Assembly: GCA_963678775.2 (NCBI GenBank)
Contig: CAXXGR010000008.1
Coordinates: 62,001-126,000 of the forward strand
From: JBFHIJ01 sp963678775
GTDB lineage: Bacteria; Bacteroidota; Ignavibacteria; Kapaibacteriales; UBA2268
DNA length: 64,000 nt
Direction of reading: 5' to 3'
How positions within the stretch are numbered: position 1 is the first letter of the stretch; each line of letters begins with the position of its first letter. Below the pieces are notes generated by a model that was not told the DNA's origin, did no database searches, and worked only from the letters and a program-made list of their open reading frames with translations. Below are positions 18,422 through 25,096 of this stretch, one piece after another. The position numbers and the translations under genes are program-made.

Positions 18422-19216
18422 CTACTCATTTGAATTAGCACCTATCTTAGATTTATATATAGCTTCTATATCAAGAATAGTATCACTTTCTACAACAAAA
18501 GAACTTCTATGAAAATCATTATAATCTGAATTGCTATATTTTATATCACTTTGTTTAAAAATCAGAACCTCGAATTGACTATCTTTATACTCTTTAAAAG
18601 AAGAATATTCTACTAAATGAGATTCTGAAGGCGCTGAGAATTTTCTTGCCAGCACCTCATTCATTGCTATAAACAGATGGATATGAAAATTTACACAGTT
18701 AAATTCTGGATGAGATGAAAGTTCATCATGATATCTATCTATATAGTTACTAAATGGAATAGCAAATTTAATAACTAACGAATCTTTACTTAGTATAGAA
18801 CGATAGTAAGGACTTATATTACTATCGTCTATCGTAAGCTCAAGCATAGAGTCCTCCGCATTAATGCCACATGGCAGAATGTTTATTAAATTACCATTAT
18901 TTAATCCTCTGGGTATATACTCATACATTGGGTAAATATCATTAATCACAAATTTTAAACTTGGATAAAATACGGTATGTTTACTATTGTTATGTATTAT
19001 TATATCAAATCTTAAACTATCTACTCCAACTGAGTACTCTAATTTAGCCAAGATATGTTTTTTGACATTTTCTAGAATCTTACTGTAATCCACCTTCTTG
19101 ATATTTTTTTGATTCTTATTACTTTCTGCGTCATTTCCCTTATTACAGGCATGAAAAAATAAAGACATAGCAAGTATGCTAATCGCAAATAATGTTACTT
19201 TTGAATAACTCTTCAT
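18422..19216 (-). CDS. Putative immunity lipoprotein for the HEXXGH tip at 19218
   Basis: The start is ATG at 19216, 1 bp after the toxin stop, giving 264 residues. The frame is open further upstream, but only inside the toxin gene. AGGAGG at 19226-19231, inside the toxin's last codons, is 9 nt upstream. The N-terminus is a lipoprotein signal ending FFHAC, with Cys24 as lipid site. The mature part is homologous to the lipoprotein at 20026: both have an IND segment, then PR-x-LNNGN-x-IN-x-LP, NAE-x-S and DSL-x-IK-x-A-x-P. Immunity function is inferred from coupling to the toxin and from the matching pair next door. Confidence 0.72.
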   Translation of the reverse strand: MKSYSKVTLFAISILAMSLFFHACNKGNDAESNKNQKNIKKVDYSKILENVKKHILAKLEYSVGVDSLRFDIIIHNNSKHTVFYPSLKFVINDIYPMYEYIPRGLNNGNLINILPCGINAEDSMLELTIDDSNISPYYRSILSKDSLVIKFAIPFSNYIDRYHDELSSHPEFNCVNFHIHLFIAMNEVLARKFSAPSESHLVEYSSFKEYKDSQFEVLIFKQSDIKYSNSDYNDFHRSSFVVESDTILDIEAIYKSKIGANSNE

Positions 19217-19217
19217 A

Positions 19218-19982
19218 TTACTTGTCCTCCTCTGGCAGAGGATCCAAAGTCTCATCAGGACGTCCTTTAGACTTATTTTCTGCACGGATAATTGCTTTCT
19301 TTGAAACAGGACCATGACCGTAACTAACCCCAAAGTAATATCTAAACATATGACCATATAATTCATGTGCTGCAGTTGATCCAAATGTAGGTACTCCACT
19401 AAATCTATTATGATCTTTACTTTGTTCTTCAGCAATATATACGCGAGGCTTACTATCTTTACTGACGTCAGGAGTGAGTGCCATACCATTTCGACTATAT
19501 CCTCTGTCATAATTTAAATATGTACCCCCTTTTTCTTCTTCTCCTGTCTTAGGATCACGATATCCAGCAGTTGTATGACCAAGAGGAAGTTCCTCAACTG
19601 TAATTACATCCTCTACTCCGATTAAGTAATTCAACGCTCCAATATTACTTGTATAAACGTCATCTCCATCTTTTATTGGCGGTGCTACTTTTGGCTGTTC
19701 AGTCAGGTATACTGTTCCATTATCTTTAAAAGCTACTATATCTCTATATTCCACTTCAACACTATTACGAATATGCTCTCTTGACTTATCATCCAGTGCT
19801 TGCACTACACCACCATTCCAATCCGCCAAACTCACCGGATTATTCATACTATACTGGTACGGAGACCACGCATAATATTTCTCCCACAGGGGATCTATAG
19901 TAGTAAACCTGCCTAGCTCGTAATCCACTTTTCGCACGCCGTGGTCGCCAAGTTCGCTTTCGAGGTGTCGTTTTATTTTCAC
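19218..19982 (-). CDS. Orphan RHS toxin tip with HEXXGH metallopeptidase motif (cassette 4)
   Basis: A 254-residue protein with GTG start. Residues ~8-56 are RHS core (ELGDHGVRKVDYELGRFTT, then DPLWEKYYAWSPYQYSMNNP). The tip begins after the ADWNG junction. It shares GGVVQALDD, REHIRNSVEV and APPIKDGDDVYTSNIGAL with the cassette-3 tip, then diverges in the middle. It converges again at FGSTAAHELYGHMFRYYFG. H206-E207-x-x-G-H211 fits HEXXGH, the zinc motif of dipeptidyl peptidase III, and E235 in RAEN is a possible third ligand. No RHS beta-cage or N-terminal delivery domain is present, so it is an orphan tip. The start of the next gene is 1 bp away. Confidence 0.78.
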   Translation of the reverse strand: MKIKRHLESELGDHGVRKVDYELGRFTTIDPLWEKYYAWSPYQYSMNNPVSLADWNGGVVQALDDKSREHIRNSVEVEYRDIVAFKDNGTVYLTEQPKVAPPIKDGDDVYTSNIGALNYLIGVEDVITVEELPLGHTTAGYRDPKTGEEEKGGTYLNYDRGYSRNGMALTPDVSKDSKPRVYIAEEQSKDHNRFSGVPTFGSTAAHELYGHMFRYYFGVSYGHGPVSKKAIIRAENKSKGRPDETLDPLPEEDK

Positions 19983-20025
19983 AGATCCAACTGAAATAAT
20001 TATTGCAGAGAAATTTTAGTTGTAT

Positions 20026-20799
20026 CTATTCAACACTTTTAGTAGAATGTGCAATATTCAGCTTATGTTTGTTTACATCAATAATTGTATCACATTTTGT
20101 CAGAAAAAAATACCTTTCAAATAAATTATAAAATTCATCATCATAAACTTTATCGGATTTGGGAAATTCAATTAGTTCACTTGGTTTTTCTATATTGTAA
20201 ATATTAAAACTTTTGTATTGAATCTGATTTTGATGTTTTATAGTCCCATTTTTTGAGGCAGTTGTATAGTCACTTATTAAAAACATTTCTACTGCAAGTT
20301 TATATTCTGATGTATCTACAATATGATAACTAGATTCAAAGTATAATTTCTTATAATACTCAATTGGTGCTGCCATCTTTATTCTTAAAGAATCGTATTG
20401 TTCAATTGTATAGAAAATAGGGCAAATATTGCCATCATCTTCTGAAAAACTAAAAAGAGATCCCTCTGCATTCTTGATATTAGGTAAAAAGTTGATAATA
20501 TTCCCATTATTTAATAAGCGAGGGTAATATACTACCCATGGTATTTGATCATTAATCATAAAGTCTAAACAGGGATAATAAATATCACTTTCTGATTCAT
20601 TATTGATGGTTATTTCTATATAAATGCTATCAGAATCATAATTTAAATCTATATGAGAAAATACTTTCTCCTGTATAAGCTTTTTATTCAATTGTAGATT
20701 GCTTTTCTTGTTTTCGGAACTGCAAGAAGTATTAATTATAATAAGAGCAGCAAAAGCAAATAAAGGCAACTCCAACTTAATATATCTTTTATTCATCAT
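20026..20799 (-). CDS. Putative immunity lipoprotein for the HEXXGH tip at 20789
   Basis: The open frame extends to 21036, but that extension lies in the shadow of the toxin gene. The start supported by sequence is ATG at 20799 (ATGATGAATAA overlaps the toxin stop), with AGGAGG at 20809-20814, 9 nt upstream. This gives 257 residues with a lipoprotein signal ending INTSC (Cys26). It is homologous along its length to the lipoprotein at 18422 (YP-x-L-x-F, IND, PRLLNNGNIINFLP, NAE, DSLRIKMAAP). The paired duplication of tip and lipoprotein supports cognate immunity acting in the periplasm. Confidence 0.72.
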   Translation of the reverse strand: MMNKRYIKLELPLFAFAALIIINTSCSSENKKSNLQLNKKLIQEKVFSHIDLNYDSDSIYIEITINNESESDIYYPCLDFMINDQIPWVVYYPRLLNNGNIINFLPNIKNAEGSLFSFSEDDGNICPIFYTIEQYDSLRIKMAAPIEYYKKLYFESSYHIVDTSEYKLAVEMFLISDYTTASKNGTIKHQNQIQYKSFNIYNIEKPSELIEFPKSDKVYDDEFYNLFERYFFLTKCDTIIDVNKHKLNIAHSTKSVE

Positions 20800-21508
20800 C
20801 TGTGTTGTCCTCCTCAGGAAGTCCTTTGGCGTTATTTTCAGCGCGTATAAATGGTTTCTTTGAAGTACTTGTATGCCAATAACTAACACCAAAATAATAT
20901 CTAAAAATGTGACCATATAATTCATGTGCAGCAGTTGACCCAAAAGTAGGTATTCCACTAAACCCATTAGATTTTGTATCTTGTACTGAGGAAATATAAG
21001 CATGCGATTTACCATCAGTACTCTGAACATGTCCATCTAAATTAGGATTAGGATCTGCAAAAGTAGCCATACCATTTCCAGGTTCTCCAGTCCAAGTTTG
21101 TATTCGTGTAGAATACAATTGACCATTTTGTCTAACTTCAACTGATTCTTCATAAGGCAGTTCTTCAACTTCAATTATATCCTCTACTCCTATTAGAAAC
21201 TGTAAAGCTCCAATATTACTCGTGTAAACATCATCACCATCTTTTATTGGCGGTGCTACTTTAGGCTGCTCAGTCAGGTATACTGTTCCATCATCTTTAA
21301 AAGCTACAAGATCTCTATATTTCACCTCAACACTATTACGAATATGCTCTCTTGCCTTATCATCCAGTGCCTGCACTACACCACCATTCTCATCAAAAAA
21401 GCTCACCGGATTATTCAAACTATACTGGTACGGAGACCATGCATAATATTTCTCCCACAGTGGGTCACACGTTGTAAACCTGCCCAGCCCGTAATCTACT
21501 TTACGCAC
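20789..21508 (-). CDS. Orphan RHS toxin tip with HEXXGH metallopeptidase motif (cassette 3)
   Basis: A 239-residue protein from GTG at 21508. The same frame is open upstream to a TGA near 21566 and encodes more core (LGLELDKESELGDHG), but without a better start. RHS core ends at SLNNPVSFFDENG. The tip shares its first ~70 residues and its catalytic-looking end with cassette 4: FGSTAAHELYGHIFRYYFG with H195, E196 and H200, then RAEN with E224. The variable middle (residues ~110-170) may set immunity specificity. The stop overlaps the lipoprotein start by 11 bp. Confidence 0.78.
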   Translation of the reverse strand: MRKVDYGLGRFTTCDPLWEKYYAWSPYQYSLNNPVSFFDENGGVVQALDDKAREHIRNSVEVKYRDLVAFKDDGTVYLTEQPKVAPPIKDGDDVYTSNIGALQFLIGVEDIIEVEELPYEESVEVRQNGQLYSTRIQTWTGEPGNGMATFADPNPNLDGHVQSTDGKSHAYISSVQDTKSNGFSGIPTFGSTAAHELYGHIFRYYFGVSYWHTSTSKKPFIRAENNAKGLPEEDNTDDE

Positions 21509-21663
21509 GCCGTGGTCGCCCAGTTCACTTTCTTTGTCAAGTTCAAGCCCCAGGTAAGTTCGGGACTTTCATCTTATAGTTGATACCCATGATAGGCGCA
21601 CCAAAAAAGAGGCTCAAACACTATTTGAATCTCTTAAAAAAACACTTATTTTTTGAGAGTGGA

Positions 21664-22197
21664 TTAAATCATTCTAACCATTTCAATATAAACCTTATAA
21701 TTTGCTAACGCAGCTAAAATAAACTTTGAAAGAAGCATTGTCCTTCTTTGATTTACGAAAACAGATTTTTGAGTTGATTTATTATCTATATTAAAATCAG
21801 TTTTATTATTTTGAGTAGTATTCTTCTTGTATATATATATTCCCCAAGCTATTGTTATTAATACAAAAACCCACCAATAAATATAAATTACGAAATCAGA
21901 TAAGACATTTATATCAACCTTAGAAACAGGATGTAAAAGATCGAAGTAAACAATCGCAATTTTAACTACCCATTCAAATACAAAAAACCATAAAAAGAAA
22001 AACAATATTGATAAGTTTCTTTTCTGAGCGTAATATTCAGATAATTTACTACCATTGTTCCGTTTTGTTGACTTACTATCGTTCCTAGACAGCATCACAC
22101 TATTCTTGTGATAAACGACGATATTTACCATACAAGATAATATAAAATATATTTTGAACATGTACCAAATCAAATAGATAGGATTAGCAACATCCAT
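21664..22197 (-). CDS. Putative membrane immunity protein for the Gly-rich RHS tip
   Basis: A 177-residue protein starting 26 bp after the toxin stop, with GAGG 7 nt upstream. Three strongly hydrophobic segments (~7-28, ~65-85, ~100-122) suggest an inner-membrane protein. Between the first two is a basic Ser/Asn/Lys-rich loop. The tail is charged and polar. I recognise no family. Its position in the toxin-immunity slot of the array and its membrane nature suggest that it protects against a membrane-active or pore-forming tip, which is inference. Confidence 0.58.
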   Translation of the reverse strand: MDVANPIYLIWYMFKIYFILSCMVNIVVYHKNSVMLSRNDSKSTKRNNGSKLSEYYAQKRNLSILFFFLWFFVFEWVVKIAIVYFDLLHPVSKVDINVLSDFVIYIYWWVFVLITIAWGIYIYKKNTTQNNKTDFNIDNKSTQKSVFVNQRRTMLLSKFILAALANYKVYIEMVRMI

Positions 22198-22223
22198 TAT
22201 GCACCCTCTTTTGTAGCTTTCTT

Positions 22224-22934
22224 TTAATCATCTTTATTGTTGCTCTTCAATTGAGCTTGTTGTTTTGTTTCCAAATAGTATTGTAGAATTTCTTCTATGC
22301 TCTTACCTTTATCTTTAAATAAAGGAAAACTATCAATATCAATTCCATTTCTTTTTAAATCTTTTTTTATCAGTTTCATCGTTGTAGCAACATTAGTCAC
22401 CTTTGTAATCATTGTAGTCTCAGTATTTTCTGTGTGAAAACTGATACCTGGTACTCCGATTGCATAAGAAAGTTTTGCATCGCTTGATGTTTTTAAAAGT
22501 AAAGATGACATTTTGTTTATTCCTTCACTTATAAAATCAGAAGTTACTGCTGTCCCTCCAAAAAATTCATCAAAACTCTCAGGTATAGCTATATCTATAC
22601 AAACTCCACCTTTAGGAGATGATAAACTAACACCTATACTAAATCCAGAACCTTGATACTCATAGATGTCATCTGCAAGAGACACCATTGGTGACAAGGA
22701 TAAAGCTCCTAGGTAAAATCCACACGATAAACCACCACCTGTTGTACTATACACTGCAATATTAAAATCATCATCCATGCCTATAGTTAAAGTGTAAGAA
22801 CCAGTTAACAATCCCATTGTAGATCTAACTGTGGCACTTACTCCAACAACAGCTTTTCCATTCTCATCCAAAAAACTCACCGGATTATTCATACTATACT
22901 GGTACGGTGACCATGCATAATATTTCTCCCACAC
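22224..22934 (-). CDS. Orphan RHS toxin tip, Gly/Ser-rich, unknown activity (cassette 2)
   Basis: A frame of 236 residues from GTG at 22934; a start at the ATG of MNNPV (residue 20) is also possible. RHS core WEKYYAWSPYQYSMNNPVS then FLDENG heads the protein. The tip has a ~100-residue, glycine- and serine-rich beta-like region (SYTLTIGMDDDFNIAVYS, TTGGGLSCGFYLG, GSGFSIGVSLSSPKGGV). A helical, Lys-rich C-terminus follows (KLIKKDLKRNGIDIDSF onward). No catalytic motif was recognised. The core upstream of WEKYY is interrupted by the 43-bp repeat and a frame change. Confidence 0.65.
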   Translation of the reverse strand: MWEKYYAWSPYQYSMNNPVSFLDENGKAVVGVSATVRSTMGLLTGSYTLTIGMDDDFNIAVYSTTGGGLSCGFYLGALSLSPMVSLADDIYEYQGSGFSIGVSLSSPKGGVCIDIAIPESFDEFFGGTAVTSDFISEGINKMSSLLLKTSSDAKLSYAIGVPGISFHTENTETTMITKVTNVATTMKLIKKDLKRNGIDIDSFPLFKDKGKSIEEILQYYLETKQQAQLKSNNKDD

Positions 22935-22972
22935 TTCGACTCGCTATGCTCGCTCAGTGACCTTGGAGTGTG
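22930..22972. repeat. 43-bp repeat copy B inside RHS core
   Basis: It differs at 4 of 43 positions from 24639-24681. The ends CACACT and AGTGTG are inverted, and the inside holds CTCGCT twice. It sits exactly between the codons for ESELG (core piece at 22973-23012, KELDTESELG) and WEKYYAW, where cassettes 3 and 4 have DHGVRKVDY-GLGRFTTxDPL. It changes the frame. Confidence 0.8.
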
Positions 22973-23092
22973 CTGAAGTTCGCCCAGTTCGCTTTCGGTG
23001 TCGAGTTCTTTACATTACGAATAAGAAATGAAAATGTGGCTAAATGTAGCTCATTAAGCCACATTTGCAGAAGCAAAAATATTTCATACAAA

Positions 23093-23935
23093 CTAGTTTA
23101 TGAATTTAATTCCTTTAAAAAAGTCTTTATTTCTACGTTCTAGTCCATAATTCAACTCTATTATCTCAACATGCCTATAAATATATACTCCCTTAAATTT
23201 AGGATATAATTGTTTTATTGTATTTAGACTGAGATTTGTCCACAATGAATCAGTTCCCTGATTTATCCCCCAATACGTATCTGTTTTAAAGTGCTCATTT
23301 ACTTCAGATAAAGAGCCAATACCTCTATTGTTCCATTTGATATAATGCATATAGAATTGATTATCTGAATTAATCTTCTCTTTAATATATGAGTTATAAG
23401 CGTCTTGACTTAAACTATCTTCTTTATAGATATACTGAAGAGTTTTCTTTGAGTTTATATTTCCTATCAATCTTACTTTATAATCTCCTTGAGGATACTC
23501 TATTAAGAGAACTGCATCGCTCATAATATAGTCTTTCGGATTTCGAAGTAATAAATGTTTATAGAAAATCAAACTTGAAATACTGCTATAATTTTTATCT
23601 ATTTCAAAATATGGATAATTCAGAGAATTTGTTACAAGATTCTTAAAGCCATATTTCAAATTATGCAATGTTAAATTACTAAACTTAATTTTAGCTGCTT
23701 TGGATTTGTCTCTTTCAATATATTTTTTTATAACATCATACTCTATAAACTTAATCTGTTGTGTTATCTCGCTAGTATAGACATCTCCAGAAGTAAATGG
23801 ATACTCGAAATTCATATCCTCTATCAAAACACTTTTTACAATAAATTTTTTTTGCGAATCATTTTTTTTGTTGCATGAAATAGTTCCAATAACAAACATA
23901 ATCACTAAGCAAAGATATTTTAATTTCACTATCAT
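23093..23935 (-). CDS. Putative immunity lipoprotein for the JAB-like RHS tip
   Basis: A 280-residue protein starting 3 bp after the toxin stop, with GAGGAG (inside the toxin's terminal Glu codons) 6 nt before the ATG. The N-terminus is a lipoprotein signal ending GTISC (Cys21). The mature part is Lys/Asn/Tyr-rich and I recognise no family. It is not visibly related to the other two lipoproteins of the array. Its role is inferred from position and coupling only. Confidence 0.6.
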   Translation of the reverse strand: MIVKLKYLCLVIMFVIGTISCNKKNDSQKKFIVKSVLIEDMNFEYPFTSGDVYTSEITQQIKFIEYDVIKKYIERDKSKAAKIKFSNLTLHNLKYGFKNLVTNSLNYPYFEIDKNYSSISSLIFYKHLLLRNPKDYIMSDAVLLIEYPQGDYKVRLIGNINSKKTLQYIYKEDSLSQDAYNSYIKEKINSDNQFYMHYIKWNNRGIGSLSEVNEHFKTDTYWGINQGTDSLWTNLSLNTIKQLYPKFKGVYIYRHVEIIELNYGLERRNKDFFKGIKFIN

Positions 23936-23938
23936 GAT

Positions 23939-24601
23939 CTACTCCTCTTCTTGGATTGGTTTACATTTCCAAGACCCATCATTATTTTTAATTGGAATTG
24001 GGGCTTTATTCGCATTTTTATCGGATTTAGAAAAATTTCTCATATTAAACATAACATATAACCAACTACTTCCCTCATCGCGTAATTGAATCCACAATTT
24101 TATAGGTCTATTGTCAGAATTAATTTTATTCAATTGTTCTGAATAAGTCTCTCCATTACGTTTATATGTTGGTAAATCGACAAAAAGAGTTTTAACTTCA
24201 GGATTCCCACCTTTTTCATAAACTTGTCCTCTTCCATCTGCAGTAGAAAGATAATTTTTATCCCATTCTTTGTCACCATCTGAAAATGTTTTACTATCTT
24301 CATATGTATGGTCAGCATGTGTATGTGCCACAGCAACAGGTGTCAAACCTGTTTCATCTTCAAATTTGGAACTAGTTGGATAAGAAGATCCCCAGCCATC
24401 TGCAACAGGTACAGGATACTTATATTTAGTATTCCCATCAGAATCTTCAAACGAATAAATCTGTGTTGAAATTTCTCTTCCTAATATATAACTAAGTAAT
24501 GAATAGTTTTTTGCAAAATCATGAAAAGCTTGCGCTTCTGATTTAAAAACGTCACCTGGTAACATCCCATTCCAATCCGCTAAACTCACCGGATTATTCA
24601 T
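23939..24601 (-). CDS. Orphan RHS toxin tip with JAB/DUF4329-like HxH...SxxD motif (cassette 1)
   Basis: A 220-residue protein starting at the ATG of MNNPVSLADWNG, the conserved end of RHS core. The core upstream (WEKYYAWSPYQ) is cut off by TAA where the other copies have Tyr. The tip contains VAHTHADHTYEDSKTFSDGD: H93 and H95 with S107 and D110 resemble the HxH...SxxD metal site of JAB-like DUF4329 domains found at RHS C-termini. The end is acidic (PIQEEE). It may be a peptidase or deamidase-like toxin; the activity is not proven by the motif. Confidence 0.68.
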   Translation of the reverse strand: MNNPVSLADWNGMLPGDVFKSEAQAFHDFAKNYSLLSYILGREISTQIYSFEDSDGNTKYKYPVPVADGWGSSYPTSSKFEDETGLTPVAVAHTHADHTYEDSKTFSDGDKEWDKNYLSTADGRGQVYEKGGNPEVKTLFVDLPTYKRNGETYSEQLNKINSDNRPIKLWIQLRDEGSSWLYVMFNMRNFSKSDKNANKAPIPIKNNDGSWKCKPIQEEE

Positions 24602-24638
24602 ACTTTACTGGTACGGAGACCACGCATAATATTTCTCC

Positions 24639-24681
24639 CACACTTCGACTCGCTACGCTCGCTCAGCAACCTTAGAGTGTG
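24639..24681. repeat. 43-bp repeat copy A inside RHS core
   Basis: Same element as 22930-22972 (4 differences), with ends CACACT/AGTGTG and an inner CTCGCTACGCTCGCT. It again lies between the ESELG and WEKYYAW codons of the RHS core, replacing about 60 bp of coding sequence, and leaves a TAG just upstream of it in the core frame. Confidence 0.8.
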
Positions 24682-24687
24682 CTGAAG

Positions 24688-24873
24688 CTAGCCCAGTTCG
24701 CTTTCTCTATCGAGTTCAAGCCCCAGTTCTTTGCCGATGTGGGCGGTGCGCTGGTCTGCGTCGCCTTTAGGCATTTGCTTGCCAAATAGAAGATAAGCAA
24801 ATTTTTCGGTTTCGTCTGGTGAAATTACCATTTTAGTTGATCCCATGTGGTCAGTTAATATTATGTGTTTTGT
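24688..24873 (-). pseudogene. RHS core remnant at the head of the array
   Basis: The minus-strand frame from just after a TGA (24874-24876) reads ILTDHMGSTKMVISPDETEK, then FAYLLFGKQMPKGDADQR, TAHIGKELGLELDRESELG and stops. DHMGSTK is the DHLGS-type hallmark of RHS/YD proteins. Only ~60 codons of core remain; no RHS N-terminus or long YD-repeat region exists in the window, so the array is detached from any full-length RHS gene here. The core is visibly more GC-rich than the tips it precedes. Confidence 0.8.
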
Positions 24874-25013
24874 TCAATTTATAGACTAACTGGAGCATCA
24901 AAATCCTATCCATAGTCAATTTTCGGATAAGTCATTCATTCAGTTGAATATAAGATAAGGTAATTCCTGGTTATGTCCAAGTCATGATTTTTTATTTCTG
25001 TTTCTTCAAAATA

Positions 25014-25052
25014 CATGCCCCCAAAAGTATTTTGCTAACTTTTGGGGGCATG
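25014..25052 (-). terminator. Hairpin terminator between the VPS10-like gene and the RHS array
   Basis: A perfect 15-bp inverted repeat (CATGCCCCCAAAAGT / ACTTTTGGGGGCATG) with a 9-nt loop, 45 bp past the stop of the gene at 25097. The T tract on the minus side is short (TATTTTG), so termination strength is uncertain. Confidence 0.65.
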
Positions 25053-25096
25053 TTCAAATTAATCGCAGTGGTTAATTTTTTTGTATTTAATGATTA

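Noticed and set aside
19217..19510. N-terminal extension of the cassette-4 immunity frame
   Set aside because: It overlaps the toxin gene; the lipoprotein signal and ribosome site fix the start at 19216.
20800..21036. N-terminal extension of the cassette-3 immunity frame
   Set aside because: The extension overlaps the toxin gene in another frame, and the lipoprotein signal with its AGGAGG begins at 20799.
24130..24336. 68-codon minus-strand frame inside the cassette-1 tip
   Set aside because: His/Met-rich out-of-frame translation of the tip gene itself.
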